Shown: positions 1-10,900 of the stretch, one piece after another | Position numbering within the stretch: position 1 is the stretch's first letter | How the letters are laid out: each line of letters starts with the position of its first letter | Assembly: GCA_013396525.1 (NCBI GenBank) | Contig: VWYX01001214.1 | Location: forward strand, 62,001-126,000 | DNA from: Chaetorhynchus papuensis | Taxonomy: Eukaryota > Chordata > Aves > Passeriformes > Rhipiduridae | Direction of reading: 5' to 3' | Length of the DNA stretch: 64,000 nt | Program-made: the position numbers and the translations under genes | The notes under the pieces: model-generated | What the model was told of the DNA's origin: nothing | Database searches by the model: none | What the model saw: only the letters and a program-made list of their open reading frames with translations

Positions 1-429
1 GATCGGAGGGAACAGCTTCTGCTATACTAAGAAAGGTACATATTTATATTTTCTTATTTCTCAGGCTTGACATGATTTTTTGTCTTAGATAATGTCACTA
101 TTTTAAACAGTGGTGCATATGAAAGAAGTGGTGTTTTCCACATTCTGACTGGCACTCATTGTCAGGAAGCCAGTCCATGGGCAGCAACAGCTTTCACAGA
201 GAAAGAGTAGGACATATTTGTGTGTAGTGCATTTGTACTGTATTGTAAATCTTGACAGCTGAAAGAAGTGAGATGAGATAACCCTGACTAAAGTGAAAGT
301 GTAATTTATGGCTGTAAGTGTGCTGGAATTTGGTATTCATTTGTATTCAAGAAAAAGCTGAATGCAAGTCAAGCTTCGGTTCAGTCACATTTGACTGAAT
401 AGCTGCTTTTATAAATGTTTTGCTGCAGA
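1..429. other. non-coding, left edge
   Basis: AT-rich sequence with no open frame flanked by splice signals that I could support. It ends in a tgctgcag acceptor-like site just before the exon candidate at 430. Confidence 0.5.
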
Positions 430-542
430 TGCATTTTATGGAGGTTTTCATTCTCATGAGAGAGTTCTGCTACTGCAAAATGTTTCTGAAGAAGACAAAA
501 AGCGAGTACTTTTGCTTGCTAGCCGTGTTGGTGCTTATAGAG
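430..542 (+). CDS. possible internal exon of an unrecognised gene
   Basis: An open stretch follows a good acceptor (ttgctgcag) and ends at a weak donor (AGA|gtatcc). In the frame with two leading bases it reads about 37 codons containing YGGFHSHERVLLLQ and SEEDKKRVLLLASRVGAY. The charged, helix-like composition looks more like protein than chance sequence. The exon would end in phase 0. I do not recognise the family. The strand-helix pattern with a late VGA is faintly like a BRCT fold, but that is only an impression. It does not match TXNRD2, which lies head-to-head with COMT in human. It could be a chance frame or an old gene fragment. Confidence 0.35.
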
Positions 543-3500
543 TATCCTTCTGATGCCCATAATGGATATTTTTTACCTTCTGTCCTTTGAAAACAAACTC
601 ATATTTACCAATACCGTCAACCACGTCATACTGATAAACTCTGTAAACAACCTTAAATGACCTTTACTTTGTCTCTGCACTTAAGCTTACTTTTTTCTGC
701 TTACTCAGTCATGGACTTCTCTAACAAAGCCCTCAGGTTCAGAACCACATGCATTTGCACAGCTTTGCAGTATTGAAATGCAAAAGAAAAACTTCCTGAT
801 TTACAGCTTTAGTTTGCATTAATGAGAAAAGAGTTTGATCGCATTAACACTGCAAGCAACTTACTTGCCACCCAAGTTTAGCAATATTTCTCAGCAGTCT
901 GGTACCCAGTTTATCTCTGCCAGTCTCATATTGCTGTCTTTCAGCATTCCTTCAGGATCACTGGAATTAGAAGTGACTGGGAATTTTTTGAGAAAACATA
1001 ATGTTGGCAGCAGTCCTTGAAAACAGATCTTAATGTGTGAGGCCATTCTAAAGCTCTCTCAGAAAGCAATTTCCAGCCAGAGACCCTCTATGCCCACACC
1101 AAGCACTTTTCTGGAGAGGGCATTCACTCAGGATTTAAAACCAATGCTCAACCCTGCTCTGTCTCAGGCTGCCTCTTCCCATGCGGTGTTTGATTACCTC
1201 CTGTGCTGTGGGGGATCCCACCTTGCCTGGTGTGTTACAGTTGTTAGTTGCCATAGAAATAAGTCATCACTTCAGCAGAGATTTCCTTTCTAATCCTTCA
1301 GATCCCTCAGTGGGTGTCCTTACTACCAAGTTTCAGTCATGCACTCCCCCCAGCCTGAAGAGCAGCTTGTGGACAGCAGAAAGCTGTGCTGGGAGAGAGA
1401 CAGATTTACAGTAGATTAGCTGGTAGCCTTGGAAGCAGGGCAGGAGCATGCAGTGGGGATTTGGGACACTGAGGATTCAGCCCTGTCATATAAAGAAGAG
1501 GCTCTGAAATAGGTCTGCCCTGAGGACAATTAGCCATTTTGGTCTTTCCTCTTCCAGCGCTTTCTCCCTACCTCCATTTGGGGCAAAATCATTCCATAAG
1601 GGCTTGGCTTTACCCCCTGGGGTACATGAAAATCTCATCTTAGAAAACTTTTCACAGACCAGTTCCTAGTGTGCTGTCAGGCACAGGACTTTTTTCAGTC
1701 CACTGCCTCCCAGGTAGGATTTGTGCAGTTCTGCTGAGCCACCCTAACCACCGGTCTTAAAACACTGGTACGAATAGTACAAACACATCTGGAGTGCTCC
1801 AGTAGGAATAAGGACTATCAGAAACAAACACTTCCTAAAGGTACCTCAAAGGGTCTTATTCCTGAAAAGCTGTCTTTGCTTAAGCCCCAGTAAAGTGCAT
1901 TTCTTATCCTTGAAGAATTCTCTCACCCCAAGCTGTGGCTTTAATCATGCAGTGTGTTCACTAGGTCAGTCTGGATCAGATTGCTACAAATTCCTGTGGA
2001 CCTGCTTGTTGGACTGAGATGAAGCCTCTCTGTGTGGCCAGTTCATTCGAAACACTGCACTTCTTTATGGGGCACATAACCATTAAATAAACCTTTTGCT
2101 TTGGGCAATAGCACCAAATACCATCTAGAGAATGGCTGCTGTGAAGGGAGTTTTAAGTGGGTAGCAATTATCCTAATTGAAATCTATGTGGGGAGAATGG
2201 ATTTAAACACCCTTATGAAGCTTATTTGATGGGGCTCCCAAGTAGGCAATAGGCACTTTTCTGTTCTTTTCCTTTCATTCAGTGAGAAGAAGCTTGTATT
2301 TGTTTCCTTTCAACCTGAGAAGAGGGAAGAAGACAAGACAAAAGGCTATGGGGGCAGAAAATAATCATTAGAACTTTGCATTTGTAAAAGACAGAAATTT
2401 TTGTAGTCATGGTAGTGAAGCTAAATCATAGTAATTTGAAAAAAAACTGAGAGGAAAATCTAGATTTCAGGCAAGAAATAGTGTACAATTATCTAAAGTC
2501 TGTTCAGATTGTTTTCATGATGTCAGTGGAAAATCTGAATGTCAAACTCCCAGACTAAGTTTCCATTGAAATACAAGCTATTCACATTTGGCAATATGCT
2601 GATTATTCTTCACAGAACAGTTGTACTCACTTGAAAATACATAAACAGTAACGAAAGAATAGAAGGTAAAAAGATATTTTTTGACCTTTAGAAGTACTAA
2701 ATTATGAAGCTGTTGAATTGCGTTGCCTACAGCAACAGGATACAATATGTTTGGCAGAAGTTAGTTTACACTTTCTGACCAAAATACTCTGCCTTTCTTG
2801 CTCTGGGAAAACATCAAGAAAAACAAAATGCCACAAAAGAGAGATTGCCTCATTCAAGACAGCGTAGGACTAAGAGTCGGGCATTCCAGTCCCAGCACAG
2901 CACAGATCTCCTCTGGCCTAGTGCAGGACATTGTTTAAATATGTGTAGAAATGTGCTGACTCTTCTGCATTGTTTTCACAATGCTTCATAAATAGCTCAT
3001 ACATCCTTACTGGTGTGCAAGTCCCCTGCATACTTTACTGCATCAGTGTCTAAAGGCATAACTTCAGCAGAAGCTGAAAAAGGTTGAATGATATAAATTT
3101 ATCCAGCGCTCCCCATTCACCAGGTTATGTGAGTTAATAAAGTCAAAATTAGATTCTAAACCCTTTAGCACCAGCATGCTAAAGTACTGTCTGGATGCGT
3201 GGAGACTCCTAATAAACTCTTTAACAACCAACCAGTACTTGGCAGTTAGATTAAATGCATGAAAAATTATAGCAAGACTGGATGTACCATCGGCTTTCCT
3301 CAAAGGCCTAAATTGTCAGCAGGCTGAAAGCACTTTAGGAAAGCATTCGAAGCACTGCCTGTCTCCACATTTTCCCAGTTGTTCGTAAACTCAAGAATAA
3401 TAATGTCACGTAGGCATTTGCTGTCTTGGTATATATCCATGTATTCATAGCAGGGACTTTTCTGAAAAAGATTAATTCAGCTTTGCAATGCCTTGAAAGT

Positions 3501-6500
3501 TTACACACATGGCAGTAACTTTAACTCTTGTGGCAACACAGAGGAAGGTAGGAGACAGCTCATCCAAGGCCACATCAGAAAAACATTGCCAAAATGAGAC
3601 TCCCAGCCAAGTCCCCTGGCTCAGGGTCACAAAGCTTGCTCTCATTCCAGCCCTGGAGAATAGCAGTCTAATGTATGTGCTGTCTTTTTAGAAAAGGGTG
3701 GTAATAGTTAGGACTTAATTTTCAGTAGAAAGCAAAGCAATATTAGTTTATCCAAGCTAAAACTGTAATGAGAGGCTCTGTAATTAGGCTTAGAAGCTTT
3801 CACCTTGATTAGAAAAATGTTCTATCCAGCAGTTTTCCACCTCACAAGTATTTCAGTATCTGTCATCTCTTATTTTTGCATCTGTAGGAAATGACATCTT
3901 GTTAATTACTCATAATGTAGTGAATTAAGCTTCAGAATAGTTAAATAGTCAAATCTGATACTTCTTTAGTCCACTGAGTGTGAATCTCACTAAGGTATAT
4001 GCTTTTGTTAAAACTTAGACCATTTAAAGGTGCTTACTTTCACATGCTTATTTTTCTTCTCAGTAAACATCAGTTTTTAGCAGAGGGAGTTGGTTTGGAA
4101 TCAGAGAGACAATTCCAATAATCAGTAGTTTACATCACATTTCCATACACCTTCCTCTAACAGTGTTGTGAAAACTTTGTACAGTTGTTATGAAACACTG
4201 AAAAAAGATCCCAGTTCAATCTGGTTACTCGGACTTACCTTAAAACTTGATGTTACCAATTGTTCTAATCCTTATTTTTCCACTTCAGGGAATTCTGAGA
4301 GCAATTATTTTTTAGCAGAAGTTGGAAAAATGTACCAGAAGGATTGATATTACGGAAAGATCTTTATTGTAACCTTTGGTGAAATGGCTGAAGTCAGCTG
4401 CATGAGAATAAAGAACAGGATGTATTGGTTTGGGCTCCATCACATGGGCATTTTTATGATTTTAGAAAAACTGAAGATCATATGATAGTAAGGGGATACT
4501 GAATCCCCTTACTTAACATCTGTTGGCATAATAGCAGACCCCTAAGTCTGAGCCAGTCTCTTGAGGTTTCTTTTATAGCCATTGGAATGGCTTAGGTGTT
4601 TTATCTCCACAGGCAGGTAAGTTGGGGCAGCAGATTCCCACATTTTGTGTCTGCTTCTCTCTTTGAATATATCTCTTTAAATCTCTGTAGGCTGCAACAG
4701 AGGTACTCCCATTCAAATGCTGATTGTTTGATTATGGTGTGCATCAGGGGAAAACTGCTGAGCTGCATTATCAAGTTACGATTTGGTCTTATGAAACCTG
4801 CCAAAATGAGTAAGATTAGATGCATAAGAAAATAACTCAGTGCTTTAGAAAGGCTCATCAGTAGTTTGACAGGTTTGGGCATGAAACTTTAATATGTTTT
4901 CTTTTAAACTCTCTCTTCTCAAAAACAGATGTACTGATACGAGTTATTCATTACTTCCCATAATGTTGTCCCTCCAGTTTTCTGTTTATTCCCTTGCTGA
5001 ATTTTTCATTTGCCTATTTTCCACTTCAAATTTTAGCTTTCAAAGAGAAGGCTCACTTTATTATGGTGCTTCTAAAGCACAGAAGAGGTTGCAGTGCTAA
5101 CCTGTGTATTTGGAACCTTAGTGTATGCATTAAATAATAAGAGTGACTGCCTTGTAATAAGGGGTTATGGGAAACTTGACTATGTGCAAGTTCAGTTTTA
5201 GTGCATACTTAATGAATCTCATGAATCCACATTAAAGCTAAAATTACTGTTGCATTTTCTAAAGCTGTCATAACATGACTGTCTCCTAGGTAGTGGTAGC
5301 TTTAAATTGGTTGAATTACACACTTAATTTTCATATCAAATATTTTCCAGCTAAGAATATGAAAGCAATTACCTATTTTTGTACAGATCTTTTTCCCCTC
5401 TGGGTGCATGACCATCACCAATGCCTCTTGCTCTTGGCAGACTGCCTTTACAGTCTACTGCTGTCACTAAACTTATTTTCACACCTAAGAAGACAGAAAT
5501 TAAGAGGGACAAACTTTGAAAAAAACTGTTAAAAAAAATGAAAAGAAAACCAAGATGGGTCCCTTTCTCTCTTTTTAGAAGGTACTTTCTCTGGAAAGTG
5601 GTTTTCAGGATAATTGCCTCCTCAAGGAGTTCTGCTAAGAACAACCCATACTGCCAGTTTATGAAGGTGCTGGGGTGTTATACAGAAATATTAATAATAA
5701 TTTAAAACTCCAGTAGTTGAAAAACATTCCTTGATACCTAAAAAAATAAGTAAACTCATCTAGGAATGGAAAAATCAGCACATACTCTGTAGGTTGTTTC
5801 TACCTGTAAGCAACCTCTGAGGATCCACGGAGGCAAGTGGGCTCTGCTCCTATATGTGGTACCTCTTATGTGTGGTAGCATTCATGTGGGATTCAAGTGC
5901 AAAGATCTGAGGCACTGTAAAAAGTGGATCCCTCTGAGTACTTGATTCAGTCAGTCTGAAAAAGAAGTCTCAGCATTCCTGCAGGACAGGGAGTGGGGCT
6001 GAGTTAGCCTACAGAGGCTGTCTCTCCCTGTTTCGGGGAACTTCATTAAATGGTCTCATAGCAATGCTAAACAATAAAGGAGGAAAGCTGTTCCATCAAA
6101 AATACACCACCTAGTTCATCCTGCTGCTCTCATCCACTCTTGCTGTCTAACAGGTCTTTGAAGGGCAGCCCCAAACATGCTGGCAGGATCTCATAGTGCT
6201 GAAGCAACAGCCTGTAGCGAGGTCTACTCAGAGAATGCCAAAGTATCCATTGTAACCAGAGGATTATGTCTGGCAGTAGTGGGAAGTAATTGTGAATGCC
6301 AGCAGTCTTCAGTTCTAGAGGGACCTGACTGCAGCTGGACTGCCACCAAGTGAGTCACAGGTGTGCAGGGTCACAGTTTCACGTGTCCAGAGGCAGGAAG
6401 GTTAGAGACCTGCTGGCCTCGGGAAGTGGTTTCTGGGCTCCATCCATTCATTGGAGTTCAAAATAATTATCTCTTACCTGTGTCAGTAATCCAAATCCGT

Positions 6501-6594
6501 CAGCAGTGACCATACAATCAACTGAATATCAAGTCAAGACCAGTCAAGTGAACCTAGAGAGATATTTTATGTTAAACTAATGATATTTTCACAG
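543..6594. other. non-coding interval upstream of COMT
   Basis: About 6 kb with only short chance frames, none showing codon-like composition between splice sites. It would be an intron if the exon candidates at 430-542 and 6595-6705 belong to one gene. It may also contain unrecognised 5' non-coding exons of COMT. The stretch at 2856-2990 loosely resembles an old SINE-type sequence, but I cannot assign it. Confidence 0.4.
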
Positions 6595-6705
6595 CCCTAT
6601 CGAAGTTCTCAGTGGACAGATAATGTCAAACATTTTCATGTAGAAAAACTAGAAAGAGCTGAAGTTCCATCTGAAAGGTGCAGGACAATTGGGCCTGGTC
6701 AGTAG
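6595..6705 (+). CDS. possible terminal coding exon of an unrecognised gene
   Basis: A clear acceptor (gatattttcacag) is followed in phase 0 by 36 codons and a TAG stop at 6703-6705. The peptide includes PYRSSQWTDNVKHFHVEKLE and then RAEVPSER, with few low-complexity features. A possible internal donor (GAAAG|gtgcag near 6676) could make it an internal exon instead. Its phase fits directly onto the candidate ending at 542, and a canonical AATAAA lies about 730 bases downstream. No family recognised. Together with the 430-542 candidate it hints at a plus-strand gene ending just before COMT. Confidence 0.35.
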   Translation, partial: PYRSSQWTDNVKHFHVEKLERAEVPSERCRTIGPGQ

Positions 6706-7666
6706 AACTACTACTGCACAGAGGAAAAGAAGAAAAATTGACATCCAGGTCTTCATGATCCTGTTAAAGTAATGAAGCAGGCTCATATTAGCTAGGAAAA
6801 AATATTCAGAAGGTCCAAGAACCAAGATTTTAATGTGTTCATGACATTGGTAGGCTCTGAAAGGAAACGTCTCAGGTCAGACTTTGCAAGAAAAGCATTA
6901 AAGGTAACTATTAACATTGGTGACTGCTTAAAAGCAAAGGAAATAGACTTTTGACAGCTCCAAACAAATCATACTTGTTCGGCAACTAAGATAAGAGGAT
7001 GGGTGAACCAAATCAGCTGTACTGTGTCTTGAGCATATCTCCATGGAAACTCAGTCATCTTCTGAAGTCAAAATGTGTTCTGCATGATGATTCAAAATTT
7101 AAATAGTGGGATAGATTTTTCCCGTGTGTATATGCCAAGTCCCCACTACAGAATGGACATCAGACCATCCATAAAAATTAGGATTTTTCTGGGATAATTT
7201 TTGGGGAAACAAAAAGGAGAAGCAAGAACAAGTAGGAAGAGATGTGGGGGAATGTTTCCTAGAATGAGATAATCCCTTTGTCGCTGGTCTTGGGGAACTT
7301 AGGCAAAATTTTTGAGGATGTTGTAGTTCCTGTTGGAGCTAGAATAGATTTGATGCTGGAAGCTCCTCGTGCAGTGTCGTGCTTGGAGCCAGGACTGAGC
7401 AGCTGTGTGGGGGAAGGGACCAGAGCATTGAATAAAGCTACTTGTTGACTGCCTGTAAAATTGGCTTCTAAAGGAAGTGCCACAGAGCACCATCCATTAC
7501 CAAGTGACAGAAGCCTTTTACAGCTACTCTAAACACAATCATAATTAAACTCTGTGTGTTCCTGTTCAGTACGGTTGGTTGTGGGTTATTCAGCTCAATA
7601 TTTACAAAAAGGGCGGCCCTTTCTCGTGCCACCTTAACCCTGGGCTGTTTTTTTCTTTCCTTCCAG
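6706..7666. other. non-coding interval before first COMT coding exon
   Basis: No coding exon seen. It holds a canonical AATAAA at 7431-7436, and ends in a strong polypyrimidine tract and cag immediately before the COMT start codon. The tract suggests that the COMT 5' UTR is spliced from a non-coding exon further upstream. I could not locate that exon or a promoter. Confidence 0.45.
7431..7436 (+). terminator. candidate polyadenylation signal AATAAA (plus strand)
   Basis: A canonical hexamer about 730 bases after the TAG of the 6595-6705 exon candidate and about 230 bases before the first COMT coding exon, followed by a moderately T/G-rich stretch. It would be the 3' end of the hypothetical upstream gene. 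A lone hexamer is weak evidence. Confidence 0.3.
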
Positions 7667-7949
7667 ATGCTGGAGAGCTCTTCAGTCCCTTTGTTCATTG
7701 TCTTCATCCTGCTTTTCATTTTGCTGCTCATTGTGTTGCTCATCAGGAGAAACGGCACTGCTGCCCTTATCTGGAATGAAATAATCCGGGAGAAAGTGAC
7801 CAATTTCATCATGAATCAGAGCAAAGAACAGAGGATTTTAAATTTTGTGCTGCAGAATGCAGTCCGAGGAGACCCCTGTAGTGTGGTGGATGCTATAGAT
7901 AAATACTGCTCCCAGAAAGAGTGGGCCATGAATGTGGGCAACGAGAAAG
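7667..7949 (+). CDS. COMT: COMT coding exon 1
   Basis: Starts at the ATG directly after a cttccag acceptor and ends at GAAAG|gtaatt. It encodes residues 1-94 plus one base: membrane anchor, then KEQRILNFVLQ and KYCSQKEWAMNVG, both hallmark COMT blocks. The start was chosen because it gives the anchor expected for the membrane form. Frames continuing upstream of the acceptor have no family match. An internal ATG at 7811 (Met49, before NQSKEQRIL) aligns with the soluble-form start of mammals. Confidence 0.95.
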
Positions 7950-10900
7950 GTAATTGCAGCAGGAATCAGCATCTGAAAGATCCTTCAAGACTGGCACAGT
8001 ACCTATACTATACACAGTACCTATTCACATGGCAACTTCCATCTGCTGCTGCTGCAAAAAACCCAACCCACACAGCCTTGTGGTCAGCAGAGTAGTTCTG
8101 TGAACAGTGGTGCCTGCTCGTGCAGATGTTTTGGAGGAGGGGTATCCAGTGACTCATCCACAGAGTCACAGGACCAGATGTGGGTTTCTGTGTTGTGCAC
8201 ATTGCAAGTGTGTAATGTTGCATTATACCTCACTTTCTACACAGGGTGCCTTAAAGGCATAATTCATTGTGTTAAATACTTTCAGATCCTTAACAACAAG
8301 ATAGCAAATTGAAAAAACCCCCCAAAATTATGTTAAACTATATGAATTTTGTGTATGCAAGCATAAATGAGAAGTTTCTGTTGAAGGGAGAAATCCTATC
8401 CATGTCATACAGTATCAGACATTGTTGCTATTTAGCAAATAAATCATCTTGTTCTTGCCTCCTAAAGAAAAATATGGGAACAAAAACTTTTTTTCATAGC
8501 TGCAGGAAAGCAGCAATCTTTTCAAAAAACTATAATGGCAAAATGTTAATATGTTCCCTTATGAATTAGAAACAAAAGTACTTCTTACTGGGAAATTTCT
8601 GGGGAAATTTGCTTGGTCTGGGATTAACATAGCTAATGAAATACAACTGTAAGCATTGTAATAAAAATGCTCCTCTGTCATGGGTGCAGTTTTTGAGAGT
8701 AGCTGCTCAGCATACCTGGCTGGGGTGCTTAGGGCAGCACAACAGTGGGTGATGGCTGAGTAGGAATACTTTAAGCTCTAAACTTTTAACATTTGTGATT
8801 AAATTCTTAATAATTTCACTCTAGTTTTGCTCTAATGACCTTTCCTCAGTCAAGAGCCATCAAAGCTAGTGCATCTTTAGTCCCTGAGATTTCAAGAGTT
8901 ACTACATGGCCTCAAGATGCCTCATTATCATCATCATATTCATAAACAAGTAACAGCCAGAAAAATATCACTTAATGACCATGGCTTAGTGTAAAATCCC
9001 TTCCACTACTTTTTGAGTTTAGTTATCTAGTTTCTAGCCATACAAGTAAAAGGAAATAGTTTTCTCACAAATAAATCCTTTTCTTCAAAAGGACTGAATA
9101 TAGTACACTGTCACTTCTTGTTGGGAACATTTTCTGTTGCTAAAAATTGACTGATGTTTTCCATTCCACAAATTCATGTAATGAAACCAAATATTTTGCA
9201 GCTTTGTAAGTAGACTTTTCTTTTTTCCTTTAAAGATGAATATTTAGGATAAGAAATTTTGTATCAGAATACAACATGTAACATTTGCAACAAACATGAA
9301 CACTCAAAATCCGGGAGTTATATATTTCACAAATATGGCCAGTTTCTGCAATAAGTTCCTGGAAAAAATTACTGCATTTCCCCCTTCTAACACTATGAAT
9401 TAGTTAATTCAGGGAATTACGTAAGTTATATTCAGGGAATATAAATTAATTCAGGGATTTCCTTACTCAGAAATGTGTATATTGGGAAACTAATATTTCT
9501 TTTAGTTGATAGTTTGCATTTTGAAACTTAAAACGTCCATTATTAACTTGGTCACAAATAAGCCAGTTTGCAAAGGATATAGTATATAACTTGACATCGA
9601 CTCTCAATTTTTGAATGTCCTGAGTGACTGAGTACATGGATTTTTTTAAGTTTCTTGTCACTGACTTGCTTTTCTGTATATGAACCAGTTTGAGTTTGTC
9701 AAAAGGTAACCTTTTCCCATTTTAATCAGGTCTAATTCTAGACAAGACAGTGGAAGAGGCCAACCCATCAGTTGCTCTGGAGCTGGGAACATACTGTGGC
9801 TACTCAGCAGTGAGGATTTCTCGGCTACTGAAGGCAGGAGCTCGTCTGCTCACTGTAGAGTTCAACCCAGAATTTGCTGCTATAGCTAAACAGATGATTG
9901 AGTTTGCTGGAGTACAAGATAAGGTAAATGCCATTTTGTGTGTAACTACTACAGCAAAACTGGTTAGATTTTGTATTCCTTTTTCTTTCCCCTTTTACCC
10001 ATGGGCCTTATAAATTTAACTTTAGTTACAGTGCCTGACCTCTCACAGCAGGACTTCACTACATTGCCTCCCATTGCCTCCCAAAAGCCAGAAGAATACT
10101 GGGTTTCTCAATATAAACTAAAAGGTTCAAATTGGTATCAAGACTGACTACAAAAAACTGAACCATAGTCCAATTTGTTACAAAAGATCACAAGAATCAG
10201 TTGTATTAAGTGCAGTGGACTTCACATGGGAAGTATTTACCCAAATCTAGCTGGTCACAGTAGATACACCTAAGTTTTGTGCAGTCAGAGGTGTCTTGAC
10301 TCTCCTTAGGTGGTTGAGATGCAGATGTTTCCACTCTATATCCCCCTGCCTCAGGTTGGGGGATTCATGCCTGAGAGGTGCCTGTCTATTCGGCAGCCCT
10401 CTCACTTCAGTGGAGCTGGAAACACTGGAGGAAATAAGTCCCACCAAGGGACCTTCTAATGTGTTTCTTAACTTCTTGAAGAGAACCTGAAGTACTAGTG
10501 ACATCTAAAACTGCATTTTCCCCATCTGATTTAATCTCCTGATCAGGTATGAGTCATAAACCAGACATTTCCTTACCACTTTCTTCCTCCTCTCACACTA
10601 TATGGTGCTTGCCTAACAAAAATCCACGTACAGTAGCTGCTTTCAGTTTAACAGTAGCTACTCCAATAAACCCATGAGGAAGATTTAACAGCCTCTGTCC
10701 TGCCTCTTCCCTCTCCTGGCCATATCAGTGTTACATACTGTAGCCTCCATCTTTATTCTAACCTAACCTGTTCTCTGCATTTTTTGCTTCCCTTGGACTA
10801 CAAGATTCAGCTGAGATGTAACTAAAAAAAAAGTAATTAAAAGCACTGTTTTCAAGAGGAGATTTCCATGTTTCCAGTAAAGAAACACATTATACAAAAA

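Noticed and set aside
1..7666. TXNRD2 first exons, expected head to head with COMT as in human
   Set aside because: No minus-strand segment resembling the FAD-binding VVGGGSGG or GGTCVNVGC blocks was found. The gene is probably further upstream, if present.
7556..8095. Long open frame starting upstream of the COMT ATG and running past the exon 1 donor
   Set aside because: It contains COMT exon 1, but the extension upstream of the acceptor and into intron 1 has no match to COMT. The real exon is 7667-7949.
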